Assembly (NCBI GenBank): GCA_010279815.1
Contig: QEOQ01000658.1
Span: 356,124-420,123 of the forward strand
DNA from: Brachionus plicatilis
Lineage: Eukaryota; Rotifera; Eurotatoria; Ploima; Brachionidae
Length of the DNA stretch: 64,000 nucleotides
Direction: 5' to 3'
Shown here piece after piece: positions 34,184 to 44,779 of the stretch (position 1 is the stretch's first letter; each line of letters starts with the position of its first letter). The translations under genes were made by a program, and so were the position numbers. The notes beneath the pieces are model-generated. The model searched no databases and was not told the origin of the DNA. It worked only from the letters and a program-made list of their open reading frames with translations.

Positions 34184-34854
34184 TTTGTAAAATTTTGCAC
34201 TAGAAAATAATTAAATTGCGAATATTTTTAAAATAAATATTTTAATATTTTTAAAATAATAAATTTTATAGTTAAAAAGGGATTTTTTAAATAAAAATGG
34301 TATTATTTTTAGCATACATTAAAAATTTTACTAGACATTAAAATTAGACTATTAATAGCTAAAAGGAAATATCTTAATAAAATACGAAATTTGATAAAAT
34401 TAAAAACCTAAGTTGTTTGAGAACTGATTTTATAATTTTTTAGATTCAGGTTACAAATTGATAATTTATTAAATTTAGTAGACCTCCATTTGGAGAAGTA
34501 AAAGAGTTAATAGTTCAATTAAAAATAAAATTAAAAAAATTTAAAGAAATCAAGCTATGGGCAAACTTAGTGAGATTTATTAAAATTTCGTTTTAATAAC
34601 TTAAAACACTGTCTAATTGAGTCAAAACTCCTCTAAAGTAAACTCAAATGCAATTATTCCAAGCAAGTCTGTTGTTCTATGGAGGGCGATACAGAAAACA
34701 TATAAAATGTGAATCTAAAAAAATACAACACAAACTAAAATTTTTAATTTTGAATCTTTAAAAAGTGAACTAAAACATAAAGTAAAATATTTTTATTTCA
34801 AAAAAAAAAAAAAAACATAAAAACCAAACATGAGACTAAAAATCGAATGATATA
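34184..34854. other. AT-rich intergenic DNA
   Basis: No gene seen. An A16 run lies near 34799-34815. Confidence 0.5.
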
Positions 34855-35252
34855 CAGTGGTGATTTGATAACAGTATTTTACGAAAAATTTAGTAAAATA
34901 CCGTAAATTAACCAAATTTTACCACATTTTACGTAAATTAACGTAAAATCCGAAAAGTGAAAAAGAAGTATTATACGAAAAATTACGTAAATTTTCAGGA
35001 TTTTGAGATAATTTTGGTAAAATTTGGTAAAATTCAAAACGGCCAATTCAAAATTCAGAATTTTTTGAAAAAATATCTTTTTTTCATGAATTGGCCGTTT
35101 TGAATTTTACCAAATTTTACCAAAATTATCTCAAAATCCTGAAAATTTACGTAATTTTTCGTAAAATACTTCTTTTTCACTTTTCGGATTTTACGTTAAT
35201 TTACGGTATTTTACTTAATTTTTCGTAAAATACTGTTATGAAATCACCACTG
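34855..35252. mobile_element. Foldback MITE, CAGTGGTGATTT ends
   Basis: The ends CAGTGGTGATTT and AAATCACCACTG are inverted repeats. The arms pair along nearly their whole length, from ACAGTATTTTACG to the central AATTCAAAACGGCCAATTCA / TGAATTGGCCGTTTTGAATT pair, with one extra stretch of about 30 bp in the left arm. A TA precedes the left end. GTAAAATT/AATTTTAC words dominate, as in the larger element at 36212-37575. No frame. Confidence 0.8.
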
Positions 35253-35317
35253 TTTATGAACAAAATTAATTCTGAAGTCGAACTTGATTTTTTTTTGTTT
35301 TCTTATTTTCTCCTTTT

Positions 35318-35565
35318 GGAGCATAGGGTCATTACTTTTGATTTCCACTCAAGTCGATCTTTTGCCTTTACCCTTGCGTCTCCCCATGTCATTCCCATTT
35401 CGATGTGCTCTTTCGTGATTGTTGACCTCCATGTTACTGCTGGTAGTCCTACCTTACGTCGCCCTTGAGGTGTCTATTGAAGGGCTCTTTTCGGTATCCG
35501 TGTTTCTTTCATAAGAAGTACATGCCCGAGCCATCGCAGTATTTTGTTCTTAATGCATCAGCCTA
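35318..35565 (-). pseudogene. LINE polyprotein C-terminal fragment
   Basis: The minus strand reads RWLGHVLLMKETRIPKRALQ, then a stop, then TPQGRRKVGLPAVTWRSTI, EMGMTWGDARVKAKDRLEWK and SKVMTLCS. This is the well-known C-terminal region of craniate and invertebrate LINEs (R-W-x-GHV-x-R...P-x-G-x-R-x-x-GRP-x-x-W). One nonsense codon interrupts it. Base use is richer in GC than the surroundings. Confidence 0.85.
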
Positions 35566-35569
35566 ATAT

Positions 35570-36209
35570 AAATAATAAAAAGAAAAAAAAGATAAATAAG
35601 TTAAAATAAAATTAAAAACGATATGTTGAAAAAACTAGAGTTTAGACATGTTTAAATATTTTGTAAAGTCTTGAAATAAAAAGAAGAATTCAATTTAGTA
35701 AGAAGTTTATTCAGTGGAATCAGAAGTTATAACAAGTCTTTAGTGAAATAGAATGAGTTTAATTTTTATTTGGAAATTTGAAAAAATATTCAAAATTACT
35801 TTTTTAACTTTTAAATAATTTATTTGATAAATATTTATAAAAGTTCAATTAAATATGTTATTTCAACATTGGATACATTTTGTAATTCAAACACAAATAA
35901 TTTAACTAATTATTAAATAATACTTTGTATAACAATTATCCGGATCAAGAATTGTTAACACAGTTTTGATATTTTTTTAATATAATGTGGGGTATTTTTC
36001 TTTTTAAGGAATAAATATAATTGTATATATTTTTAAAAAAAAATTTTCAAATCATTCAATAATTAACTGAATTTTCTATAATTTTTCAAATTATGTTTTT
36101 ATAAATTTATTGGATATTGAAAAAAATTTATGGTAAATTTTGTCAAGTTGAATCTCATTTTTCTAATTTTGGACAGTGACATTTTTGGCATACAAATAAA
36201 AATTGATAA
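35570..36209. other. AT-rich intergenic DNA
   Basis: Nothing supported. Confidence 0.5.
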
Positions 36210-36211
36210 TA

Positions 36212-37575
36212 CAGTACTGCAACGATACAGTGATTTTACTAAAAATTACGTGTTTTTACTAGATTTTACGTAAAAATCGGAAAAAATCTGTGAAATTACG
36301 TAAAAATACTAAAGTAAAATAATGTAAATTTACCAGATTTTACGTAATTTTACGTAATTTTACCGGATTTTTCGTCAATTTTGGTAATCTTCAAAAGGGC
36401 CAAAAAAAGTCAAATTTTTGGTGAATTTTTGAATTTTTTGATTTTTTTTATAAATTTTAAGAAAAAAAAAACAAAAAAAAAAAAAAGGTTTTTTTACGTA
36501 ATTTTACGTAATTTTTATTATAAAATGGTAATTTTATGTAAAAAAAAGTAAATTTTAGTAAAAAACACTAGTAAAAAATAAAGTTTTTTAAATTAACGCT
36601 AATAGCTAAAGTTTTAATTAAAAAAATTTTAAATTTTGATAATAAAAAGTGAAATTTTAGATTTTTAATGAAAACATGGATTCGATTTTGTACAGGGAAA
36701 TATTGTTACATTTTTTGATTCCCTTTGGTGCATCAAAATTTGATTTTGAATTTAATTTACATCAAGACAATGACCCCAAGCATAATTCAATGATGTGCTC
36801 TTCTTTTTTGGACTTAATGTAAAATGGGTACTTAAAATTTATAATTTTTTAATGTTATATATTTAAAATTCTATATATTTAATATTCTCTAATAAAAGAT
36901 TAAATCCCCTCCTAAATCTCCTGATCTGAACCCAATAGAGTTGCTATGGAACGACTTAAAAAATTACGTAAGAAAAAAAATGATTTTATCAGAATCATAT
37001 GCAACAATTGCGGTAAAAGAATTCGAGAAAACCTTAACACCAGTTAAATGTCAAAGTTATAATAACCATTTAAAAAAAGTTTGAATTTTATTCAATTTTT
37101 ATTTTATTTATGAAGTTTAAATCTTATATATTTTAGGTAATAAAAATTGTTATAGATAAAAATGGTGATTGGTCTGACCATTAAAACTTTAGCTATTAGC
37201 GTTAATTTAAAAAACTTTATTTTTTACTAGTGTTTTTTACTAAAATTTACTTTTTTTTACATAAAATTACCATTTTATAATAAAAATTACGTAAAATTAC
37301 GTAAAAAAAACTTTTTTTTTTTTTGTTTTTTTTTTCTTAAAATTTATAAAAAAAATCAAAAAATTCAAAAATTCACCAAAAATTTGACTTTTTTTGGCCC
37401 TTTTGAAGATTACCAAAATTGACGAAAAATCCGGTAAAATTACGTAAAATCTGGTAAATTTACATTATTTTACTTTAGTATTTTTACGTAATTTCACAGA
37501 TTTTTTCCGATTTTTACGTAAAATCTAGTAAAAACACGTAATTTTTAGTAAAATCACTATATCGTAGCAGTACTG
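36212..37575. mobile_element. Tc1/mariner element with about 400-bp terminal inverted repeats
   Basis: Both ends read CAGTACTGC inward and are flanked by TA (36210-36211 and 37576-37577). The inverted repeats run about 36212-36618 and 37190-37575 and are nearly identical apart from small length changes in homopolymer runs. They are built from GTAAAATTACG/CGTAATTTTAC words and also contain GGGCCAAAAAAAGTC. Between them is the C-terminal half of a Tc1/mariner transposase. The N-terminal DNA-binding part is absent, so this is an internally deleted copy. The related foldback at 34855-35252 has lost all coding sequence. Confidence 0.88.
36676..37084 (+). pseudogene. Tc1/mariner transposase C-terminal half
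   Basis: The first block begins MDSILYREILLHFLIPFG and runs to LHQDNDPKHNS, containing the second catalytic Asp of the DDE/D triad (QDNDPKH). After about 100 bp that is stopped or intron-like, a second block in the + strand reads SPPKSPDLNPIELLWNDLKN, containing the third catalytic acidic residue (Glu of NPIE). It then ends in a stop at 37082-37084. The first catalytic Asp and the paired HTH domain are missing. A GT-AG intron joining the two blocks would break the frame, so the copy is probably inactive. Confidence 0.8.
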
Positions 37576-37718
37576 TATATAATATTTAATCTTTTTTTCA
37601 TTAAGCATGCACTTGAATTTTTTTAAAAAGAAATTTCTCATTGTATTTTTATTTTAGTCATTGCCAAATATGGCGTAATTTTTGATGTAAATAAGTAAAA
37701 TTGTTTATTAATTTTTCT

Positions 37719-37790
37719 CAGAGTTGGTCAAAAGTTAAAGTCATGAAAACAAAGTCAAGTCAAAGTTATGACTTCAATTTTTTTTAAGAT
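37719..37790 (+). repeat. hAT-family MITE fragment
   Basis: Starts CAGAGTTGGTCAAAAGTTAA and continues with AAGTCAAGTCAAAG words. No right end. Confidence 0.45.
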
Positions 37791-38039
37791 AAATTTTTCT
37801 CAAAAAAAATTATTTTAGTTATATAAAAAAGTTTATTATAATTTTTTTTAATTCTGTAATTCATTTTATTACAGTCAATTAAGTATTTTTTTTTGCTCAT
37901 TTATTTAATTTATTTGGTAAAAATGTTCAATAAAAAATATTTAGAAAATTATTAAAACACAATTATAAAACTTTTACTCAAATGGCTTAATCGGTCTATT
38001 TTGCTAATTTAATAAACAGTTTTATAGATTGGGTAATGA

Positions 38040-39120
38040 TAGTCAATTTAGTTCATTTAATAGATCCACGCCAATGACTTCATTAGGAAATGATCAAAAA
38101 AAACAGTCCTCTACCAACACAAAAAATATAAATGAAGAATCAGATAATTATGGCTTAAAATGTGTCTAAGGATTTTTAAATGAAGAAAGGATAGAGTCCT
38201 TATTGGAAACTGAAAGTGTTAAGACGTTAATCACTCAAGATGTCTGGAGAAAACAAGGATGTAAATAATTGCAAAAAACAAAGGATTCCTTTACAACTTA
38301 GAATGGTCAGCCATTGAATGTTATTGGGTCATGAACGGCTTCCTTGAGAATTGGTGCTAATGAAGTCAAACTTGATGTTTTTTATGCAGTGGATCTACAT
38401 AAAAAACATCCCGACTGCTTAACTAGTCTTGATTAGATGGGAAAAGTGCAAGGAACTAAGGATAAGCTTAAAGAAATTTATAGTTCTCTTGGTGGGGAAG
38501 AAGGAGTTAAAGACAGAAAAATCAAAGCTGTTGACCGAGGAGAATTATTAAAAAAAGAACAAAAGAAGATGGAATCATTTTTAGCTGAGAGCGAGGATAT
38601 ATTTGCTTACTCGATGAAAGAACTTGGTTGTTGCAGTTTTACGATGAATAAGATCAACACACAAGGAAGTGAACCGATACGAGAATCAGTCAGAAGAATT
38701 CCACATCACTTAAAGATAGAAATTAAAAACTGGTTAGAAGAATTTTAAGAAGTACGAGACACAAAAAATCCAACAAGGCTACTCGACGACGCAACCTTAA
38801 AAAAATAAAGTTTTTTATAAGCAGGAACATTTCCTAGCCTTAGAAGGCTTTTCAAGGCTTTCCAAGCCTTAGAAGAAGAGTCTATCAGAAAATTATTACC
38901 TCGCGCAATAGCTAAGTTTTCTTTTAGCCAAAAAATTTTATCTTTTTTTCTAGCTTTTTGTATTAAAGAACACTTGGCACGATATGTACCTCATTACAGA
39001 ACATTTGAAAAAGCCTTTGAAAAAGCAAGCAATTCATTAAGGACGTCCCGTTCAGTCGTTAACACTTCAGCTAAAAAACAACCAGAAATTAAACAATTTG
39101 AATTAAAATTTATTAACTAA
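38040..39120 (+). mobile_element. Ty3/gypsy retrotransposon relic (protease and pre-RT region)
   Basis: A degenerate coding stretch on the + strand. At about 38195-38400 it reads TESVKTLITQDVWRKQG, then PLNVIG and LRIGANEVKLDVFYAVDLHK, the layout of a gypsy aspartic protease, but the catalytic D-T-G is E-T-E. The open frame 38437-38748 (SEDIFAYSMKELG, then SEPIRESVRRIPHHLKIEIK) is the spacer just before reverse transcriptase. RT and integrase are missing. A further 79-codon frame at 38881-39120 (EHLARYVPHYRTFEKAFEKA) follows; part of it recurs at 1878-1953. No LTR pair is seen. Confidence 0.8.
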
Positions 39121-39179
39121 TAAAATTTTTAACATGTTTTCAATAATTTTGTTTTTATTTTTTTATTTTTAATTTAATT

Positions 39180-39418
39180 TTAACTTTTTTACGAAATTTT
39201 ACCACTTTTAAACTCAAATTTTACGAAATTTTTCGTAAAATATCGTAAATTTTTTTCTCGAGTTTGAGACTCTGATTTTGCTGAATTTGAGCTTAATTAT
39301 TAAAAAAGTACTAAAAAACGGCGAATTTTTGGCCTTTTAGTTTTTACCCTTTTTAACGTAAATTTAGCGAAAATTTTACGAAAATTTACGTAAAATCTCA
39401 CGTGTAAAATCACCACTG
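39180..39418. repeat. Solo right end of a CAGTGGTGATTT-type TA element
   Basis: The sequence ends AAATCACCACTG followed by TA (39419-39420), the same terminus as the 34855-35252 element, and contains repeated TTTTACG/CGTAAA words. No partner left end is found directly upstream. The nearest CAGTGGTGATTT lies at 34855, already paired. Confidence 0.6.
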
Positions 39419-39420
39419 TA

Positions 39421-39984
39421 TAAAAATGACGTGTGATTAGAGCATCTCTTGATCAGAAATGGTGACAAAAATTTTGACAAAAAAGTGAAGTACAACTTAA
39501 GTCTGACTTGAGTGATTTTTTTTCGACTTGGGTCGACTCATATATTTCGAGAAAAATTGACTTTGACTTGAGTCCTAATTGACTCATTGTCAAAAAAAAA
39601 CGGCTCCGAACAATTTCAAGTCATTTGACCATAAATGACTTCATGTCAAACAATTAGTTTAATTTTTTTAAAGAAATTAAATAAATTAAGCTATAAAATC
39701 AATTTTTAAAATGAATTAAAACAAAAACAAAATCAATCGATAATGGTTATTTAATTAAAAAATGTTCTAAAATTCAGTTCTACATTAATGGGAAAAGGCA
39801 AAAATTTTTTTTTGGAAAAAAAAATCATACTTTAACTCTGTTTACGTCTCAGCTCCGTTTGTGTCCTCTGTTTACGCCTCCACTCTGTTCGGATTCTCTG
39901 TTTAAGACTCTTAAAGAATTTTGCTTATCATAATCATGAAAGTAAAATTTTTTAGAGACTTATTTGTTAGTCTGTCAAAGCTTT
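39421..39984. other. Intergenic DNA with AAGTC/GACTT words
   Basis: The stretch 39485-39660 is rich in GACTTGAG, GACTCA and AAGTC words and may be a decayed member of the hAT MITE family. A short imperfect repetition (CTCTGTTTACG..TC) occurs at 39837-39910. Confidence 0.4.
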
Positions 39985-41150
39985 CGATTTAATAGAAAAA
40001 AATTTCATTCTCTAAAGCTAGATTTCTAGAAATTTGTGTTACTTTGTCTCTTGTTCTAAGAAAAATTTCCTTAATATTTTTAACACACCTTCAAAAGGAA
40101 ATGCTGAAATTCTATTAATTAATCCAAGTTTAATAACTTGAAAAGGAAGATGAATATTACAATGAAAGTTGTAACCTAGAATTTCTCTTCCATAAAGTGT
40201 CTCAAATTATTAAAGAAACTGAATTTTGAAACTGAATATTCTATCATTTTGATTTTTACCAGCTTTCTTAACTCTGTTAAATGATTTTTAAAAATATTTT
40301 TTAAAATAGGGGTTGTAGCTAACATATCAGAGTATTGGTACAATATTGCGGAAAGCTGCTTTAACAAGCGGTGGAAGGTGAGGAATTTGGACAAATAAAG
40401 AATAAATTTGGTTTTTTTTCACGATTTTGAAAGAAACTTCTTCAATAGACAAGATTAATGAGACTCTTTTTTTTATATTTATGATAATATTGAGTATTGC
40501 TGATGTTGCTGGATTCATTATTGTCAAATTCGTCTGATTAAAATTTTAAGTAATTGGAAAAATTTTAAATGATTTAAGCTTTAAAAATATTTACCTCGAT
40601 AGCTTTCAAGCGTCTCTTGATATTTTTTAAGAACTATTTCTAAATCTCTAATAAAGTCAAGTTATATTAATTTTGCCGGAGACAAATTCTTTTTGGCTTT
40701 CAGAAAAAATTTAATACAATCTCGCGAGTCACCAAAAATTGCTTTCGATTCGTTTTGACAAAAATTGCAAGCATTAAACTCGTGTTCAGATTTTATTTTC
40801 ATTTTTTTCAATATTGAATTGAAGCTTTTTGGAATTTTATTATTTTGAGGAAGTATTGAACGAATATATAAAGGGTCGTGTCTTCTCCTTTTTTAGATAA
40901 ATATATATTTCCGACGCAAAGCATGAACACAAAAATAAAATCAAAACTACTGATCCTCTCTTTTCATAAAATTCATCACTGAGATCAAAGCCATTTTCAT
41001 CATCATCGTCATTATCATCATCAATATCAAAATTATCTTCTTTTTCATCATCGATATTATAATTTTCAGATTCATTAAATTCATCATCCTCGGAGTTTTC
41101 ACCAAATACTTTTTCGTCATCTGATACTTCATTTAGACCTTAAATTTTTT
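39985..41150 (-). pseudogene. EnSpm/CACTA-like transposase relic
   Basis: On the minus strand, pieces of one protein appear in order with frame breaks: an acidic block (41145-40885; LNEVSDDEKVFGENSEDDEF and a long D/E run); MKIKSEHEFNACNFCQNESK (from 40802); DFIRDLEIVLKKYQETLESY with a possible intron; then IPHLPPLVKAAFRNIVPIL and LKNIFKNHLTELRKL; and finally YGREILGYNFHCNIHLPFQ and LINRISAFPFEGVLKILRKF (40194-40039). The last block resembles the T-x-N-x-H-x-L-x-H-L...SAFPFE region common to EnSpm/CACTA transposase proteins. No CACTA ends were found, so the superfamily call is tentative. Confidence 0.5.
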
Positions 41151-41439
41151 CCTTAAAATATATTTTAATTGTATAATTTTGAGACTCTTCAGATTTTGCA
41201 GTTCTTTCCTTCCTCTTCCTTTCTTCTTCCTTTCCTATTCTTCACTCTTTCTCTCCCTGTTCATTTTGCATAATGAAAGGTAGAAGAATAGCTGAGCAAA
41301 AAAATTGAAGTTTTTTATTTTAATAAGTAAAGTGTAAGGTAGCATGAATACAGATCATTTTAGAAAATAATATTTTAATTAAAGGATAGATGGTTTTTAT
41401 GTTATTTGGCCTTAGCATTCATTTGAAAAAATAATTAGT

Positions 41440-41897
41440 CCGACCTGTGAGACGTATCATGTTCCGGCAGAAACCCCCATCATAGGGGTCAATTTCGATA
41501 TTTTGGACGATGAAACTTCCCGAAGATAGTTTTAACCGTTTCCGGGTAGTCGAGGACGCTCAATAAGAATATCTGCAAAATATCAAACGTCTGTATTGTG
41601 TTTTTGAGGAGATATCGTTAAAAAACCTTTCTTGAGTTTAAAGCGTTTTAAGTCCAGAACCGAATTATCAGATGGTTTGATAAATACATCATTTTGTAGA
41701 GAATTAAATTTAGAAAAAATTGTTTTGAGGCACTTTTTCGATATTGAGTTTAGTTTTTTATTTTGAATTAGTTGAAAATACTGACTGGAATTCAAGAATG
41801 ATTTGCAAAAATTATAATTAAGTTTTTTGATAAAATTGGAAACTGATATTTTGAGTGACCCTTCAATGAGATCGTTTATTGGTATTAAGTTATTCAA
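41440..41897 (-). pseudogene. Unidentified degenerate coding-like segment
   Basis: A 104-codon minus frame (41897-41583) is followed, after its stop, by coding-like sequence in changing frames: ILQIFLLSVLDYPETVKTIF, FGKFHRPKYRN, then IEIDPYDGGFCRNMIRLTGR. Base composition is clearly richer than the flanks. It lies between two transposon relics and is probably another one; family not recognised. Confidence 0.3.
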
Positions 41898-42849
41898 TGC
41901 TCAAGGTATTAAGAATGAATGGGAAAAAATAATAGCAAATCTTTTCATAATACAAATGGCAGGTACGAACAATATCGAAAACATGAAAAAAAATTAAACA
42001 AGAAACGAGCTGGAACTCAGTGTTTTATGTTGTAAAAAGCTTAATTAAATTTTCCAAACTAAAGATAGAACCGATTTTGAAATGTGGAAAAACAAAGAAG
42101 AAAAGAAAAAATTATTTTAAAGAGATTAACTTTACATTAACTTACCGTGAAAGGATCATCGAATGAACTTAAATTTTAAACGAACCTTAAATTCAAGGGG
42201 ACTGAGTCTCAATTTTTAAAGTTTGGCTTATACAAACTATAACACTTAAAAACGATTTGAAGGCCTACCATGAATGCAAAATGTAAAACAAGACTGTTGA
42301 AACGAAATTCATATTTTGATGATATGAGCAACGGATTAATAACCTCAAATAAATCAAGACTTGAAGATTTCTTTACCGAGCCACTTTTTGAGGTCTCGTC
42401 CATGGTTGATCCTTATTTGAAACAACAACTCGGAATAAAAACCATCTTTGATTCTGATTTGAATCGAGTCATTAGTAACTAAATGATTCTAACTCAGACT
42501 CAGTCATCTCAAAAATGCCACTATCTGCCCTTTAGTAAAACATAATTAAATTTTACTTGAATCTGAACAAAAATCATCTGTTTTCACAACTTGAGATCAT
42601 TGGCAAAATAGTTTGACAGGAGTGAAATAGCTGATTTACTAAAACCATAACAACGTAATTTTATAAGAAGAATATTATGGTCCATGAAGTCAATATGTTA
42701 GGTCAATAAACAAATAAATATCTATTAACCGTTTGCAATTGATTGTGTTCTTTTCGGAATCATCTCATGCGAGGAAGTTTAACAGCTATGATTCGATCAA
42801 GAGCCATAATGTTTATTCAAAAGAATCTTAGATTCATTCAGACAATGAC
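41898..42849. other. Region between retroelement relics
   Basis: No confident gene. A + frame at 42270-42482 contains SMVDPYLKQQLGIKTIF, which faintly recalls the ALDPRFK region of hAT transposases, but one weak match is not enough to name it. Confidence 0.3.
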
Positions 42850-43470
42850 TTACTTATTTATTTTTTTATGCATTCCCATAAATTGATACAGTTTGTCGGT
42901 AGAAATGAAAGCTGTTTCCTCTCGGTCTTCTTTTGCTAGTGATACTTGAAGAAATTCGCTTATGCAATCGACAGTGCTGATGACAAAAGAACCACCTAAA
43001 GCATAAACAGTGTCGTCGATTTGCGGGAGAGTATACAAATCTTCGATAGTGACTTCGTTTAGCCTTCGAAATTCAATGCAGAATTTATGTTCTTGATCCT
43101 TGCATTTCTGCTTCTTTTTCTTCACTAGTTCTATTGGGCTTGTCATAAGCTTTGACTTACTTTAATAACTTTATTTCTCATCATCTAATCAACTAGACGT
43201 TTCACTTCATCTTTGTTTAATCGGTGCTGCATTATCGGTGTTTATATGATGCTCGGTTAAATTGGTACGATAAGCTCCTAACTCAGACGATTGAAAAAAT
43301 GCTTGTTTTTTTTCTTACAGTCGAAACAATTGTTTACGTTCACTTGTGTCTAGATTTTCACTAATCTTGATTTTTCTTAATTCCATTTTTATGCTTTCTT
43401 GACTTTAATTAGAATCTTGAGTCTCATCTTCCGCTGACATTGCTTCTTCGGCATAATATCTTCGTTTTTA
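42850..43470 (-). pseudogene. Ty3/gypsy reverse transcriptase relic
   Basis: The minus strand reads, from about 43460 down, a diverged spacer (SSELGAYRTNLTEHHINT, then AAPIKQR) with several stops, then the start of gypsy RT: SPIELVKKKKQKC, FCIEFRRLNEVTIEDLYTLP, IDDTVYALGGSFVISTVDC, LQVSLAKEDREETAF. These are RT blocks 1-3 and the usual F-S-T-L-D-L is present as VISTVDC. The YVDD block, RNase H and integrase are absent. It belongs to the same superfamily as the relic at 38040-39120 but the opposite strand. Confidence 0.85.
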
Positions 43471-43590
43471 AGAAATCTTGAATAAAACCGGTTTAAAAAA
43501 GTATTCAGAAGAATTTATTATATTTGTACTTTATGATATTTAAAATAAAGGTTTTAATTAAATAATATTTCTCTAATCTATAACATACCC

Positions 43591-43615
43591 GAATATAGGG
43601 CGGAGCCCTATATTC
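43591..43615. repeat. Perfect 11-bp-stem hairpin
   Basis: GAATATAGGGC, a 3-base loop (GGA), then GCCCTATATTC. It is an isolated perfect inverted repeat in AT-rich DNA. Not followed by a coding gene; it may be part of a transposon end. Confidence 0.6.
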
Positions 43616-43751
43616 CGTTTAATTTTTTATATAATTATTAAAATACTGATAAAATACAAAAAGGAACAGGGCCAAATAAATTAAAATTTAGATAAAGGAC
43701 AAAAAAGGAAAATGGTTTTTTAATAGTTAAATCTCATTGTTTATCCATATG

Positions 43752-43824
43752 TAAGTCCAGAATTTAAAATAAAAAAACAAAAAAAGTCTGGACTTGGACT
43801 TGACTTGAGACTTGTGACTTTTAA
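43752..43824. repeat. hAT-family MITE cut at an internal TTAA
   Basis: The sequence AAGTCTGGACTTGGACTTGA...GACTTGTGACTTTTAA matches the right half of the hAT MITE family, then breaks exactly after the TTAA of its terminal GACTTTTAAAC. The following sequence is a candidate piggyBac-type end. Confidence 0.6.
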
Positions 43825-44291
43825 CGCTCAAAACCCGGAGGGGTTTTTTGATCCTTTTTGGTACTTTTTATGCTTATTATTGGATAATAAACATTTTTAA
43901 AATAATAATTTTTTTCCATCCAAATCAAAAAATATTATAATTAATTAATTTTGATTAAAATGTCTTTATTTTAATACAAAAAAAAAGCAAACGTTACAGA
44001 GGGGTTTTTGGATCCTTCAAAAATATTGTCTTTTATTTCGTAAAATAATTATGCTTTTGATTCTCAACTCTATAATTCCTAGAAAAAATGATAATTTTTT
44101 TGAACCGTGTCTCGATGAAAAGCTCTGAACTTCTTACTAATGCGGATGACACCTAATCTGAAATCTCTGAATATAATTATAATGGTTTTGAGGAGAATGA
44201 TGACTTTGATAATGATTTTGAAGAAGAAATGGAAACATCAAATCAACCATATACTGAATATGACTCAGATGGAGACTCAGATAATAAATAA
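43825..44291 (+). mobile_element. Candidate piggyBac-type element, left part
   Basis: Immediately after TTAA (43821-43824) the sequence reads CGCTCAAAACCCGGAGGGG and TTTTTTGATCC. A similar GAGGGGTTTTTGGATCC block recurs at 44001-44018. A + frame from 44115 follows (MKSSELLTNADDT, one stop, then SEISEYNYNGFEENDDFDND... to a stop at 44289). This is an acidic N-terminus of the sort that begins piggyBac transposases. No DDE core or right end is present. The insertion into a TTAA is the best evidence; the class remains tentative. Confidence 0.4.
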
Positions 44292-44422
44292 CCTGAGAAG
44301 AAGAAACTAATAATCAAAAAACTTCGAAAAAAGGACCTAACGGGTCAGATTGAATGACGGAGAACAGATAAGTCTCAGAGAAAAGATATATTTTTAATGA
44401 GAAAGTTAAGCCAACTAGCTAT

Positions 44423-44631
44423 TTTATTTATTTATTTAAAATATAGTTCGGCAAAGCCTTGGCCGGTTGGAATGGAAGCTTAGTCCTTCCTTTCAGCCAC
44501 AAGAAAAACATTTTTGAAACTAAATAATTTTAACCAAAATGTTAAATTAGATTAAAGTTAAATTTTAAATTTTTCAGTGAATTTGTTAAAAAAAAGAAAA
44601 ACGACTTGAATAAATAAACATAAAGTTTTTG
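44423..44631 (-). mobile_element. Truncated non-LTR retroposon with 14-bp TSD
   Basis: An exact 14-bp direct repeat, AGCCAACTAGCTAT, flanks the insert (44409-44422 and 44632-44645). Read on the minus strand the insert ends in a short hairpin region (CCATTCCAACCGGCCAAGG) and an (AAAT)n tail abutting the left repeat. This is the signature of target-primed reverse transcription with a truncated 5' end. No coding sequence remains. Confidence 0.8.
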
Positions 44632-44779
44632 AGCCAACTAGCTATGCTAAACATAAAAAATGAGACCAAACTGTTGGCATTTTGCATTATCTTTGACTCA
44701 TCCAATATATATATATTGAATTTTACCAATTGTCACCAGAAATTTGTAGATCCTAAACTTTCATATAAAAAAAGAGATA

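Noticed and set aside
34855..39418. One large composite transposon between the outer CAGTGGTGATTT ends
   Set aside because: The left end is already paired with 35252, and the interior contains unrelated complete insertions. The 39418 end is better read as a solo remnant.
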